A stretch of DNA of 64,000 nt, taken from NCBI GenBank assembly GCA_001507425.1, contig LMAJ01000003.1, positions 310,001 to 374,000 on the forward strand, given 5' to 3'. This document shows, piece after piece, positions 9,786 through 19,393 of this stretch. Numbering within the stretch: the stretch's first letter is position 1; every line of letters begins with the position of its first letter. The notes beneath the pieces are model-generated. The model made no database searches and had not been told where the DNA came from. It saw only the letters and a list, made by a program, of their open reading frames with translations. Made by a program: the position numbers and the translations under genes. Origin of the DNA: Flavobacteriaceae bacterium CRH (lineage in GTDB: Bacteria > Bacteroidota > Bacteroidia > Flavobacteriales > Flavobacteriaceae).

Positions 9786-10322
9786 TTGAAAAAATATTTA
9801 CTACAATTTAAGCCATTTTTAATTTTTATCAGCACTTTTTTTGCTGCTTACATCTTGCTTACAGTGGTTTATCGATACTATTTAAATAGTTTTGAGACAA
9901 ATGATATCGACGGAATAACCAATATTGTTGGTCGTAATGTCGATCAGCTAATGCATTTGTTTAATTGTGATGTAAGTATTTTTAAAAGTATTTTAAATCC
10001 TTATCTTGAGGTTTGGTATAATAAAAAGTATACCCTTAGAATTATTGAAGGATGTAATGCTGTAAGTGTTATTGTTCTATTTGTTTCTTTTGTAATTGCT
10101 TTTTCCGGAAAGATTAAAACAACTGTGCTTTTTATTTTGTCAGGAATCGTTGTCATATACCTGTTAAATGTAATCAGAATTGCTTTATTAACCGTTTTGT
10201 TGTTCCATTTTCCTGAAAAAGAGCATATTTTACACGGAGTTCTTTTTCCTTTAATTATTTACGGAACTGTTTTTCTTTTGTGGGTGATTTGGGTGAACAA
10301 ATTTTCAAAATATGCTAAATAA
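9786..10322 (+). CDS. xrtF: Exosortase family protein XrtF
   Basis: Integral membrane Cys protease-transpeptidase of 178 residues, of the exosortase/archaeosortase superfamily that processes PEP-CTERM-like sorting tails. The three catalytic residues are visible in their family contexts: Cys90 (IIEGCNAVSV), Arg131 (NVIRIALL) and His150 (HILHGVLFP), set in five or six hydrophobic helices. Start is TTG 9786, no ATG nearby fits. The next gene overlaps by 11 bases and is the known partner of XrtF in Flavobacteria. Target proteins are not visible in this window. Confidence 0.9.
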   Translation: MKKYLLQFKPFLIFISTFFAAYILLTVVYRYYLNSFETNDIDGITNIVGRNVDQLMHLFNCDVSIFKSILNPYLEVWYNKKYTLRIIEGCNAVSVIVLFVSFVIAFSGKIKTTVLFILSGIVVIYLLNVIRIALLTVLLFHFPEKEHILHGVLFPLIIYGTVFLLWVIWVNKFSKYAK

Positions 10323-10758
10323 AATTCTGGAACATAAATCGAAAATTGTAATTGCAATTATTGTTGTATTATCCTTTGCCGGAATCAGAGCATATGAAAG
10401 TCAGCTGTTTTATGATCCTTTTTTAGCTTATTTTGATTCTGAATTCAAAAGCCTGCCTTTTCCTCAATTTTACGGTTTTAAACTATTTGGAGGGCTTTTA
10501 CTTCGGTATTTTTTAAATACGGTTTTATCGTTATTATTGATTTATTCATTGTTTCAGGATGTTGAGATTGTTAAGTTTAGCATTTTTTTATATGTGTTTT
10601 TTTTAGTCTTGCTTTTAGGAATGTTTTTCGCCATTCTTAACTATTATCCTGACGGAAACTGGCTTCTTTTTTATGTGAGAAGATTTATTATTCAGCCCAT
10701 ATTTGTCCTGCTTTTTATTCCTGCATTTTATTATCAGCAACAAAATCAAAAAAAATAG
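10312..10758 (+). CDS. Exosortase F-associated membrane protein
   Basis: A 148-residue membrane protein with four predicted helices (IVIAIIVVLSFAGI; LLLRYFLNTVLSLLLIY; SIFLYVFFLVLLLGMFF; FIIQPIFVLLFIPAFYY) and a charged loop RAYESQLFYDPF after the first. It matches the small family always found next to XrtF in Bacteroidota; its biochemical role is unknown. It overlaps xrtF by 11 bases, so the two are co-translated. Ends in a polar QQQNQKK tail. Confidence 0.88.
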   Translation: MLNKILEHKSKIVIAIIVVLSFAGIRAYESQLFYDPFLAYFDSEFKSLPFPQFYGFKLFGGLLLRYFLNTVLSLLLIYSLFQDVEIVKFSIFLYVFFLVLLLGMFFAILNYYPDGNWLLFYVRRFIIQPIFVLLFIPAFYYQQQNQKK

Positions 10759-10790
10759 CATTTCTTACAACTTTTTTCAAGTCTTTTAAA

Positions 10791-10798
10791 TAGTTTTG
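10791..10798 (+). promoter_or_regulatory. -7 promoter element directly before the HYC_CC_PP gene
   Basis: TAGTTTTG matches TAnnTTTG. Its end is only four bases from the ATG at 10803, so the predicted transcription start coincides with the start codon. Confidence 0.5.
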
Positions 10799-10802
10799 CA
10801 TT

Positions 10803-11201
10803 ATGAATTTACGAAAGTGCACAGGATTATTTTTAGCGTTCCTATTGTTGGTCTCCAACATTGGGTTTGCTTTTGATGTGCATTATTGCGGAGGTAAAAT
10901 TGCTTCTGTTTCTTTAAATACAACTGTTTCTGCCGCGCCCGAAAAAAAATGTTGTGGCGTATCTGAAAAAAAATCATCTTGTTGTAAAGACAAAGTAGTT
11001 CATTTTGAAAAAAAATCGGATGATGCTACTTTAAAAATATTCTTTTTTCAAATTGCTTTTCCTGCAATAATTCAGGAATTTAAACCAATTGCTTTTTTAT
11101 CAATTCCAAATTTCAAAAGCAGTCAAATCACTTCGTATTATTCTGATGCGAATGCACCCCCCTTATTCAAATTATATAGCCAATATATTTTTTATTCCTG
11201 A
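10803..11201 (+). CDS. HYC_CC_PP family protein
   Basis: A 132-residue exported protein with signal peptide (LFLAFLLLVSNIGFA) and the motifs that name the family: HYC (DVHYCGGK), two CC pairs (KKCCGV, SSCCKD) and a C-terminal PP (NAPPLFKLYSQYIF). Six cysteines in the mature part suggest metal or disulfide chemistry. In Flavobacteria this family precedes a TonB receptor and an HMA-domain protein, exactly as here, so a role in transition-metal handling is likely but unproved. Confidence 0.88.
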   Translation: MNLRKCTGLFLAFLLLVSNIGFAFDVHYCGGKIASVSLNTTVSAAPEKKCCGVSEKKSSCCKDKVVHFEKKSDDATLKIFFFQIAFPAIIQEFKPIAFLSIPNFKSSQITSYYSDANAPPLFKLYSQYIFYS

Positions 11202-11310
11202 TTTTAATGTTTAGAATCGAGCTCCCTTATGGCTTGTATTGTACTATTTGTGTGTTTCTTATTTGTTGAGAAACTTCAAATATTTCTAAATAATATTAAA
11301 ATCATTTTTT

Positions 11311-13317
11311 ATGCAAAAAAATATAACGCTTTTTGTTATGCTTTTGCTTTCTGTTGCTGTGTTTTCGCAAGAAGATCTGGAGGAAGTAAAGATTACAAAA
11401 AAGCAAAAAGGACTTAAAAAGTCTTATACCCTTACATCCAATACAACTTTAATTACAAGTAAAGAACTTCTTAAAGCCGCATGTTGTAATCTGGCCGAAA
11501 GTTTCGAAACAAATCCATCAATAGATGTCAATTTTTCTGATGCTTTAACGGGAACAAAACAAATAAAAATGCTGGGTTTAACAAGTCCGTATTTGATGAT
11601 TACCGAAGAAAATATCCCTTCTGTTCGTGGTGCTTCTCAGGCTTACGGATTGTCATTTACGCCGGGAACCTGGATAGAAAGTGTTCAGATTACCAAAGGC
11701 GCCGGAAGTGTCATCAACGGTTACGAAAGTATTTCGGGACAAATAAATACAGAACTATTAAAACCTTTAAGCGATATTCCGTTTTTTCTAAATGCTTACG
11801 GATCTACAGATGCACGTTTTGAGTTGAATACCCATTTCAATAAAAAATTATCTGATAAATGGGCAACAAGTTTATTTGTTCATGGAAACACACGAGTAGC
11901 AAAAAACGATATGAATAACGACGGATTTCTCGATAATCCGTTAGGGAAACAAATCAATGTTTTAAATAGATATCAATATTATAATCCCGAAAGTGGTTTG
12001 GTTAGTTTTATCAATTTCAGATATATGAATGATAAAAAACAAACCGGAGAAGTTGATTTTGATAAAGACAGAGACCGCGGAACAACGAATCATTGGGGTT
12101 CAGAAATAAATACGGAACGTTATGAAGTTTCTACAAAAATTGGATATGTATTTAAAGATATGCCGTATCAGAGTATTGGTTTTCAAAACGCCTTTAACAG
12201 CCACAATCAAGATTCTTATTTTGGTTTTAATCAATATGATATTAAGCAGAATAGTTTTTATTCGAACTTAATTTTTAATTCGATCATCAATAATACAAAG
12301 CATAAATTTACGACGGGATTAAATTTTACATACGATCAATATCAGGAATTTGTCAATGTAAATGATTATAGCAGAATTGATAATTCGGTTGGAGCATTTT
12401 TTGAATATACTTATGATAATACGGATAACTTTAGCCTGATATTAGGCGGAAGAGTTGATAATCATAACAGGTTAGGATTTTTTGTAACGCCGCGTTTGCA
12501 TGTGCGTTATAATCCGTGGAAAGAAGGAGTTCTTCGTTTTTCTGCCGGAAGAGGAAAACGTTCTGCCAATATTTTTGCTGAGAATCAACAGCTTTTTGCA
12601 AGTTCAAGAACTTTTTCGATTTTGGATAATAACGGAAAAATTTATGGTTTGAATCCTGAAATAGCATTGAATTACGGTATTAGTTTTTCTCAGAAATTCA
12701 AAATTTTCAATAAAAATGCCGAAGCAGGTTTCGACCTTTACAGAACCGATTTTCAAAATCAGGCCGTTGTTGATTTGATGCAAAGCCCGCAGGAAGTTTT
12801 ATTCTATAATTTAAAAGGAAACTCGTTTGCCAATAGTTTACAAGTAGAATTTAATTATGAGTTAATTCACAATTTGAATTTAAGAACAGCTTATAAATAT
12901 TACGATATTCAAACCGATTATTTAAGAGGAACATTCCAACGTCCGCTGCAGGCGAAACATCGTGTTTTAGGAAATCTTGAGTACGAAACTAATTTGAGTG
13001 ATAATAAGCAATGGAAGTTTGATTACACATTTAACTGGTCTGGAAAACAACAATTGCCATACACGGCTTCAAATCCTGCAGAAGATCAGTTTCCTGAATT
13101 TTCACCTTCTTATGCTGTTATGAATTTGCAGGTTACAAGAGTTTTTTCTCCTGTATTTGAGGTTTATATTGGTGGAGAAAACATTGGGAATTATAAACAA
13201 GAAAAAGCAATTTTAGGAGCCAATGATCCATTTGGTCCCAACTTTGATGCTTCAATAGCTTATGCTCCAATTTTTGGGCAAATGTATTACGCAGGATTAC
13301 GATTTAAAATAAAATAG
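11311..13317 (+). CDS. TonB-dependent receptor, probably for a metal
   Basis: Outer-membrane receptor of 668 residues: short signal peptide (MLLLSVAVFSQ), plug domain (~45-165, with the distinctive AACCNLAESF pair of cysteines and IESVQITKGAGSVINGYESISGQI) and a barrel ending in YAGLRFKIK. It lacks the N-terminal carboxypeptidase-like domain of the other receptors in the window. The neighbours on both sides are cysteine-rich (HYC_CC_PP upstream, HMA protein downstream), pointing to copper or another soft metal as ligand; this is inference from context. Confidence 0.9.
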   Translation: MQKNITLFVMLLLSVAVFSQEDLEEVKITKKQKGLKKSYTLTSNTTLITSKELLKAACCNLAESFETNPSIDVNFSDALTGTKQIKMLGLTSPYLMITEENIPSVRGASQAYGLSFTPGTWIESVQITKGAGSVINGYESISGQINTELLKPLSDIPFFLNAYGSTDARFELNTHFNKKLSDKWATSLFVHGNTRVAKNDMNNDGFLDNPLGKQINVLNRYQYYNPESGLVSFINFRYMNDKKQTGEVDFDKDRDRGTTNHWGSEINTERYEVSTKIGYVFKDMPYQSIGFQNAFNSHNQDSYFGFNQYDIKQNSFYSNLIFNSIINNTKHKFTTGLNFTYDQYQEFVNVNDYSRIDNSVGAFFEYTYDNTDNFSLILGGRVDNHNRLGFFVTPRLHVRYNPWKEGVLRFSAGRGKRSANIFAENQQLFASSRTFSILDNNGKIYGLNPEIALNYGISFSQKFKIFNKNAEAGFDLYRTDFQNQAVVDLMQSPQEVLFYNLKGNSFANSLQVEFNYELIHNLNLRTAYKYYDIQTDYLRGTFQRPLQAKHRVLGNLEYETNLSDNKQWKFDYTFNWSGKQQLPYTASNPAEDQFPEFSPSYAVMNLQVTRVFSPVFEVYIGGENIGNYKQEKAILGANDPFGPNFDASIAYAPIFGQMYYAGLRFKIK

Positions 13318-13369
13318 AAATCAATCTCATTTCAAAAATCAATTTCAATAACAATAAATCATAAAGAAA

Positions 13370-13708
13370 ATGAAAAATATAGTTTTAATAGTAATGATCA
13401 CTTTTTTAGGATTTTCAGCTCAGGCTCAAACTAAAAAAAATAAGAATTTAAAATACACTACCGAAGTAAACGGCAATTGTGAGCAGTGCAAAAAGCGCAT
13501 CGAAAAAGCAGCTTTTAGTGTATCAGGGGTAAAAACAGCGAATTGGGGTATTAGTTCTCATCAGTTGACCGTTATATTAAACGAAGAGAAATGTTCGCCA
13601 TCTGATTTAAATAAAGCAATTGCAAAAGTAGGTCATGATACCAAAGAAGTAAAAGCATCTCAGGAAGATTATGATAATTTGCATACATGTTGTAAGTATG
13701 AGAGATAG
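13370..13708 (+). CDS. Heavy-metal-associated (HMA) domain protein, exported
   Basis: A 112-residue protein with signal peptide (IVLIVMITFLGFSAQAQ) and one HMA fold: the metal-binding loop is NGNCEQCKKRIEKA with Cys37 and Cys40, followed by the typical VSGVKTANWG and HQLTVILNEEKCSPSDLNKAIAKVGHDT segments. Two further cysteines lie at the C-terminus (HTCCKYER). Likely a periplasmic metal chaperone acting with the receptor upstream. A terminator follows. Confidence 0.9.
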   Translation: MKNIVLIVMITFLGFSAQAQTKKNKNLKYTTEVNGNCEQCKKRIEKAAFSVSGVKTANWGISSHQLTVILNEEKCSPSDLNKAIAKVGHDTKEVKASQEDYDNLHTCCKYER

Positions 13709-13718
13709 CTGTTTTACA

Positions 13719-13747
13719 GCCCGGATTTTAATGTCCGGGCTTTTTTT
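13719..13747 (+). terminator. Terminator of the metal cluster
   Basis: GCCCGGA-type stem (13719-13726 with 13733-13740) and seven T (13741-13747). Confidence 0.9.
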
Positions 13748-13841
13748 CAATAGTTAATTTATCTTTAAAAAACCGTATTTTATTGTGGTTAAGGTAAATT
13801 ATTGTTACTTTCACACACTATAAATGTAACCAAACCATTTT

Positions 13842-14522
13842 ATGAATAATTTTGATTGGACCCAATTAATCAACCCCGAATTTTATATTAATTTAAGTAT
13901 TGGAGGTTTTCAAATTGGTTTGTATATTGTTCTGTTTATAATCTTCGCTGAAACAGGGCTTTTTGCAGGTTTTTTTCTACCGGGAGATAGTCTGCTTTTT
14001 TTAGCAGGTATCTATAGTCGTGACTTAATTCAAAATGTGGTTTCTATTCCAAACGATTTTCTAAATGTTTTTATACTTTCTGTTTTGGTTGCCATTATGG
14101 GAGTTTTAGGAAACATGACAGGTTATTGGTTCGGAGCTAAAAGCGGTTATTATTTATTTAAAAAAGAAGATAGTTTCTGGTTTAAAAAGAAATACCTGCT
14201 ACAATCAAAAGATTTCTTTGAAAAATATGGTGGCAAAGCAATTATTTACGCTCGTTTTTTACCAATTTTCAGAACCTTTGCACCCATTATTGCCGGTATA
14301 GTTTCTATGGATAAAAAGAAGTTTATGTACTATAATATTCTAAGCTCTTTTTTATGGTCATTTATATTGATTTTTTCAGGACATTATTTATATGGAGTAT
14401 TTCTGAAACAAGGAATTGATCTAAAACAACACATTGAATACATTATCATCATTATAGTAATCATTTCAACATTCCCGGTTTTACTTAAGCTTTTGAAGAA
14501 AAGACCAATCGAAAAAATATAA
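13842..14522 (+). CDS. DedA family inner-membrane protein
   Basis: A 226-residue DedA/SNARE-associated protein; members of the superfamily have been linked to lipid-carrier flipping and to membrane homeostasis. Recognisable parts: EtGLFAGFFLPGDSLLFLAG near the N-terminus (re-entrant loop with acidic residue), FFEKYGGKAIIYARFLPIFR with the conserved arginines, and FAPIIAGIVSM. Six or so hydrophobic segments. Alone between two terminators, so monocistronic. Confidence 0.92.
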   Translation: MNNFDWTQLINPEFYINLSIGGFQIGLYIVLFIIFAETGLFAGFFLPGDSLLFLAGIYSRDLIQNVVSIPNDFLNVFILSVLVAIMGVLGNMTGYWFGAKSGYYLFKKEDSFWFKKKYLLQSKDFFEKYGGKAIIYARFLPIFRTFAPIIAGIVSMDKKKFMYYNILSSFLWSFILIFSGHYLYGVFLKQGIDLKQHIEYIIIIIVIISTFPVLLKLLKKRPIEKI

Positions 14523-14548
14523 AGATTAAAAAATAGCATTATAAAAAA

Positions 14549-14580
14549 AGTCCGAAGTTGTAAAACTTCGGACTTTTTTT
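14549..14580. terminator. Terminator after the DedA gene, usable in both directions
   Basis: Stem AAGTCCGAAGTT/AACTTCGGACTT with an A-run before and a T-run after. Sits between convergent dedA and rodA. Confidence 0.9.
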
Positions 14581-14755
14581 ATGCTTATATATAGATTTAA
14601 AATTCTTGTTTAAAAGGTTTAAGATACATGAAATTAATTAATGAATGTTAAGGTTTTTAAGGTCTTAACCCAAATTAAAACAATGTCGTTATATAGCTAA
14701 TAATCTTGTAGTAAATTTGGAATTTGGATTTTTTCTATTGGAATTTCCTAAAGAA

Positions 14756-15991
14756 CTACCATTCATTTACTTTATTGGCGTCCATTTTCAAGAAGATAAA
14801 CAACAAAATTGTGAATCCCCAAAGTCCGGAACCTCCATAAGAAAAGAAGGGAAGAGGGACACCAATTGTTGGAAAAATTCCAACAACCATTGCAATGTTT
14901 ACAAAAAAGTGCGTAAACAGAATTCCTGCAACACAATAACCGTAAACCCGGCTAAATTTTGTTTTCTGCCTTTCTGCCAAATAAATTACCCTTAAAAGTA
15001 ATCCTGTAAAGAGAAGTATAACCACAAGTGAACCTGTAAATCCCCATTCTTCACCAACAGTCGTAAAAATATAATCGGTATGTTGTTCAGGAACAAAACC
15101 TCCTTTGGTTTGAGTTCCTTCTAAGAAACCTTTTCCTATCCAGCCGCCGGAACCAATTGCAATTTCAGATTGATTGGTGTTGTATCCGATACCTTTCATA
15201 TCGACACTTTTTCCTAACAAGATATTGAAACGATCTCTATGGTGTTGCTTGAAAACATTGTCAAAAACATAATCTACAGATAAAACGAAGCCGGAAATGA
15301 GGGCTAATAGTATTGCACTTAAAAGTAAATTTCTATCGACGACCCGACCTTTAAAATGTATAATAATTAAAACCCCCAAAGCAATTAATATTACAACATA
15401 GGGTTCTAAAACAAGCGTTAATACAAATAGCAATATGGTTATAAAACCTGTCCATACATACCAAGAAGGCAAGCCTTCTCTAAACAATACAACGATAAAA
15501 ATGCTATATATTAATGCGCTTCCAGGGTCAGGTTGAGGAAGTATAAGCAAAACAGGTAAAAAGACAATAGCTAATGCCTGAATTTGTCTGTTTGTTTCCT
15601 TTAAATTAATCTGGCTGTCACTAAGGTATTTTGCCAATGCCAATGAAGTCGCAGCTTTTGCAAACTCAGAGGGTTGTATGGTGAAACTTCCAATAGCATA
15701 CCAGCACCTCTGCCCGGCGATTGTTTTTCCAAAAAGAAACAAACCAGCCAGTGATAATAGCGAAACGCCAAAAATAATACTGGCATATTTTTCGTAAAAT
15801 TTACCATCAACAAAAAGAACAACAAATATTAAGGGAATTGTACAGCAAATAAATATCAATTGTTTTTCATACGTACCATCAGTAGACAATAAAGAAGACG
15901 AATATATATTCAGCCATCCTAATGTTACCAGGGAAATGTAGATAAAGACACTTATCCAATCAATATTATTTTTTACACTTTGATTTTTCAT
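14756..15991 (-). CDS. rodA: Rod shape-determining glycosyltransferase RodA
   Basis: SEDS-family peptidoglycan polymerase of 411 residues with about ten membrane helices. Family signatures: RCWYAIGSFTIQPSEFAK, the QPDPGSAL segment after helix 5, GGWIGKGFLEGTQTKGGFVPEQHTDYIF (substrate loop) and the C-terminal PTIGVPLPFFSYGGSG. Works with PBP2, encoded just upstream (15-base gap), in lateral wall synthesis. Last gene of the mre operon. Confidence 0.97.
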   Translation of the reverse strand: MKNQSVKNNIDWISVFIYISLVTLGWLNIYSSSLLSTDGTYEKQLIFICCTIPLIFVVLFVDGKFYEKYASIIFGVSLLSLAGLFLFGKTIAGQRCWYAIGSFTIQPSEFAKAATSLALAKYLSDSQINLKETNRQIQALAIVFLPVLLILPQPDPGSALIYSIFIVVLFREGLPSWYVWTGFITILLFVLTLVLEPYVVILIALGVLIIIHFKGRVVDRNLLLSAILLALISGFVLSVDYVFDNVFKQHHRDRFNILLGKSVDMKGIGYNTNQSEIAIGSGGWIGKGFLEGTQTKGGFVPEQHTDYIFTTVGEEWGFTGSLVVILLFTGLLLRVIYLAERQKTKFSRVYGYCVAGILFTHFFVNIAMVVGIFPTIGVPLPFFSYGGSGLWGFTILLFIFLKMDANKVNEW

Positions 15992-16006
15992 TTGAAATAA
16001 TCCTTG

Positions 16007-17971
16007 TTAGTTCTTAGTAGTGTCTACTGTTGTTTTTTTAATTTCTGTTTTTGGAGCGATTGGAACTTTCGGTACAACAATTTTAGCTTTTAAAACAGAA
16101 TCTTTAGGAGTCGATTCGATAGCACTTGCATCTGTCATTCCTCCTAATTTGGCATATTCGCTTGCTAAACTTTTGTTTAATACACGCACTTCTAAATCGT
16201 TTCTTGTGATCTTTTTTCTTAGATATTTTTCAATCATCAAACTGGCAATTGGTCCCGCAACGGTAGCACCAAAACCTCCGTTTTCGATCATAATTGCAAT
16301 CGCAATTTTCGGATTATCTTTTGGAGCAAAAGCAACGAAAATAGAGTGATCTTTTAATTTTGTTCTGACACCGCCAATTTTGGCATAATTTTCAGCAGTA
16401 CCTGTTTTTCCACAAATATCAATGCCTTCTACTCTAAGGGCATAAGCTGTTCCTTTGTTATAAACATCAAATAAGCCACTAATAACTGGTGGAAAATATT
16501 TTTTATCAATAGTAGTTTCGTGCTTCGTTGTAAATTTAGCATCGATTTTTTTTCCTTCAATCTTTTTGATGATATGAGGTGTATAATAATAGCCTTGATT
16601 AGCAACTGTTGCCATCATATTGGCTAACTGAATTGGAGTCATTAAAACTTCTCCCTGTCCAATTGCATTTGATACAATAGTGGTACTTCTCCAGCCGCCA
16701 TTTGGATATATTTTTTTGTATGTTTTAGATGTTGGAATATTTCCTTTTTTACCAGTTGGTAAATCATATCCCATAAATTGACCTAAACCAAAACTCTTTA
16801 CGTGATTACTCCAGACATCTACTGCTTTGCCCGGATCTCCATATTTGTTAATAGTTAACATATATGACTGTGCAAAATAAGTGTTACAAGAATTATAGAT
16901 ACCATTGTGCAATTGGTGTGGGCCAAAACCGTGACATTTCATAAAACGTCCTCTACCATAACTAAATCCATGATGGCACATAAAAGTAGTTTGCTCGTCG
17001 ATAACACCTTCCTGCAGCGCCACTAAACCGGTTAAAATTTTAAATGGCGAACCTGGAGGGTATTCTGCCAGAAGCCCTCTGTCGTATAATGGTTTAGCGA
17101 TAGAATCGTGATATAAAAGCGTATAATTTTTAGAACGTTGTCTTCCAACCAAAATACCAGGATCATATGATGGAGCAGTTATCAATGCTAATATTTCACC
17201 AGATTTAGGTTCAATAGCAACAATACCACCTCTTTTATTAATCATTAATTCTTCACCATACTTTTGAAGTTCTGCATCAATTGTTAAATTAATGTCTTCT
17301 CCGGCAACGGCAATAGTATCGTATTTTCCTTCTTTATAGGAGCCAATTTCTCGGTTGTATTTGTCTTTCTGAATGTATTTTACCCCTTTAATTCCACGTA
17401 AAACTTCTTCATAGCTTTGTTCAACTCCTTGCATTCCTATTAAATCACCACTATTGTAGTAAGGATTTTTGGCAATCAACCCTTCGTTTACCTGGGTAAT
17501 AAAACCAAAAATATTAGCGCCATAATCTACTTCGTAATCACGAAGCGATCTTTTTTGGAAATAGAAGCCTTCATATTTTCTAATTTTTTCCTGAAAAGCA
17601 GCAAATTCTGATTTATTTAACTGGGCCAGGAAAACAGATGGTAATCTAGGGCTGTAAACTTTAGCCTTTGCAATTCTTTTATAATATTCTTCTGGAGTGA
17701 TGCTTAGTAAATTACAAAATTCAGTAACATTAAGGTCTTTTTTGATTTCCCTCGGAATAACCATAATGTCATAAGAAGCCTGATTAGCTACTAATAATTT
17801 GCCATTTCTATCGTATATGTATCCTCTTTCAGGGTAGTCGTACGCTTTCTTAATTGCATTATTTTCTGATTTTAGTTTGAAGGAATCATCAATAATTTGC
17901 AAATAAAAGATCCTCATCACTAGCAAAGATGCTGCAATAATAATTAAAGAGGGCAGCAGGACTTTTCTCAT
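16007..17971 (-). CDS. mrdA: Penicillin-binding protein 2
   Basis: Class B transpeptidase of elongation, 654 residues. N-terminal membrane anchor (~5-22), a dimerisation domain (~45-210) and the transpeptidase domain with all three active-site motifs: SPFK (Ser near 308), SCN (YNSCNTYF) and KTGT (ICGKTGTAENY, around 520). A lysine/threonine/proline-rich tail of ~60 residues extends past the domain. Start overlaps the mreD stop by four bases. Partner of RodA. Confidence 0.97.
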   Translation of the reverse strand: MRKVLLPSLIIIAASLLVMRIFYLQIIDDSFKLKSENNAIKKAYDYPERGYIYDRNGKLLVANQASYDIMVIPREIKKDLNVTEFCNLLSITPEEYYKRIAKAKVYSPRLPSVFLAQLNKSEFAAFQEKIRKYEGFYFQKRSLRDYEVDYGANIFGFITQVNEGLIAKNPYYNSGDLIGMQGVEQSYEEVLRGIKGVKYIQKDKYNREIGSYKEGKYDTIAVAGEDINLTIDAELQKYGEELMINKRGGIVAIEPKSGEILALITAPSYDPGILVGRQRSKNYTLLYHDSIAKPLYDRGLLAEYPPGSPFKILTGLVALQEGVIDEQTTFMCHHGFSYGRGRFMKCHGFGPHQLHNGIYNSCNTYFAQSYMLTINKYGDPGKAVDVWSNHVKSFGLGQFMGYDLPTGKKGNIPTSKTYKKIYPNGGWRSTTIVSNAIGQGEVLMTPIQLANMMATVANQGYYYTPHIIKKIEGKKIDAKFTTKHETTIDKKYFPPVISGLFDVYNKGTAYALRVEGIDICGKTGTAENYAKIGGVRTKLKDHSIFVAFAPKDNPKIAIAIMIENGGFGATVAGPIASLMIEKYLRKKITRNDLEVRVLNKSLASEYAKLGGMTDASAIESTPKDSVLKAKIVVPKVPIAPKTEIKKTTVDTTKN

Positions 17972-18474
17972 CTTCTATTAGGCTTAATAAGATATATTAT
18001 TATGATTGAAATGATTATGGTAAAAATCGAACTAAATAAAGTTCGCAGTAAAATATCACCAATAAATTTAAACTGAAATGCTTCAAAAATAAATAATATA
18101 ATATGGTGAATTAAAACAGATACTAAAATAAATGAAAACCGTTCAGGTGTAAGTGATTCATTTAATTTAATGGTTTGATACTCATAACTCAATCCAAATG
18201 AAAATTTGAAGATGTAAGGTCTGTAATAAGCTAGAATAACACAAGCTGTCGCATGGATTCCGCCAGAATTACAAAACATGTCCATGGTAAGTCCAAGTAA
18301 AAAACTTGAGATAATCAATCCTGATCTATTACTGTTTACCGGATAAAGTATGATGTATAGAATATAAGGAAAAGGACTTATGTATCCCAAAAAATTCATG
18401 TTATTAAAAATAACAACCTGAATTGCCAGTAATACAATAAATCGAAAAATATTGACTAACAATGCGCTATTCAT
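17968..18474 (-). CDS. mreD: Rod shape-determining protein MreD
   Basis: Small polytopic membrane protein, 168 residues, five predicted helices, weakly conserved but typical (NMNFLGYISPFPYILYIILYP; GLTMDMFCNSGGIHATA). It overlaps mreC by eight bases and mrdA by four, so position in the operon supports the name. The rod complex links MreB filaments to the wall synthase. Confidence 0.92.
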   Translation of the reverse strand: MNSALLVNIFRFIVLLAIQVVIFNNMNFLGYISPFPYILYIILYPVNSNRSGLIISSFLLGLTMDMFCNSGGIHATACVILAYYRPYIFKFSFGLSYEYQTIKLNESLTPERFSFILVSVLIHHIILFIFEAFQFKFIGDILLRTLFSSIFTIIISIIIIYLIKPNRR

Positions 18475-19291
18475 CTTTCTCCTTTTTTTCTAAATTAATA
18501 AGCTCTTCTCTGTCTTTACTCTTGATTATGTATACATGTCCTAAGTTTGTCATATCGTTAAAAAGTTTAACTTTTATGACATAAAAACTTGTATTTTCTT
18601 TTTTGTATACAACATCAACTGTTCCAATATTTATTCCTTCAGGAAAAATCACAGATTGTCCACCGGTAACAATAGTGTCTCCTTTTTTAATAGAAGCCAA
18701 TCTGGGCACATCTTCTAACTGAACAAATCCTGTACTTTTTCCGTCCCATGTAAGCGAACCAAAGTGATTTGACTTTTTAATTTTCGCATTAATCTGAGAT
18801 TTCATGTTCAAGATACTAACCACAGTCGAGTAATTTGGTGAAGTATTGTCTACAACGCCAATAATTCCTAAACTGTTAATAACTCCCATATCTTGCTTAA
18901 CTCCTTCTTTTGATCCGGAATTTAAGGTAATATAGTTTTCATGTGTGCTATATGAGTTATGAATGACTTTTGAAACAATGATGTCGGCAGGTTTTACTCC
19001 TTTTATACTATCACTCAAAGGTATTTTTGTAGTGTCTTCTTTATTGAATAAAAGACTTTTTAATCTTGCGTTTTCAAGTACCAGTTCGTCATTTTCGGTT
19101 CTTAAATTCAAATATTCGTTTACACGATTGATTCTTTCATAAACGCCTCCGCTTAAAAAATTGGCGGAATTGATTACTCTGCTTCTATGGAATGAATGGG
19201 ATTGAATTGTGAGTACCAACGAAATACCTAAAAGCAGCAAAAACAGCAATCGGTTACTGTTTCTTATAATGAAATTAAAAATTTGCTGCAT
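18467..19291 (-). CDS. mreC: Rod shape-determining protein MreC
   Basis: Bitopic protein of 274 residues: N-terminal anchor (~13-30), a coiled-coil with periodic leucines (RINRVNEYLNLRTENDELVLENARLK) and the beta-barrel periplasmic domain with VINSLGIIGVVDNTSPNYSTV and a GDTIVTGGQSVIFPEGINIG segment that are hallmarks of the family. Lysine/glutamate-rich C-terminus. Overlaps mreD. Confidence 0.95.
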   Translation of the reverse strand: MQQIFNFIIRNSNRLLFLLLLGISLVLTIQSHSFHRSRVINSANFLSGGVYERINRVNEYLNLRTENDELVLENARLKSLLFNKEDTTKIPLSDSIKGVKPADIIVSKVIHNSYSTHENYITLNSGSKEGVKQDMGVINSLGIIGVVDNTSPNYSTVVSILNMKSQINAKIKKSNHFGSLTWDGKSTGFVQLEDVPRLASIKKGDTIVTGGQSVIFPEGINIGTVDVVYKKENTSFYVIKVKLFNDMTNLGHVYIIKSKDREELINLEKKEKDE

Positions 19292-19393
19292 TTCTTGTTC
19301 GGTTATTTTGTTTCAGGATATGCTTTTGGGTTTCAAATTTTATTAGAGTTGAATGATTCAATTCAACTCTAATAAAGGATTATTTTGATGATC

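Noticed and set aside
11229..11417. 62-codon plus-strand frame before the metal receptor
   Set aside because: Overlaps the receptor's signal peptide in another frame, Cys/Phe-rich low-complexity product, no family resemblance.
14717..14995. 92-codon plus-strand frame antisense to rodA
   Set aside because: Lies mostly on the opposite strand of a clear rodA gene; product looks like a shadow translation.
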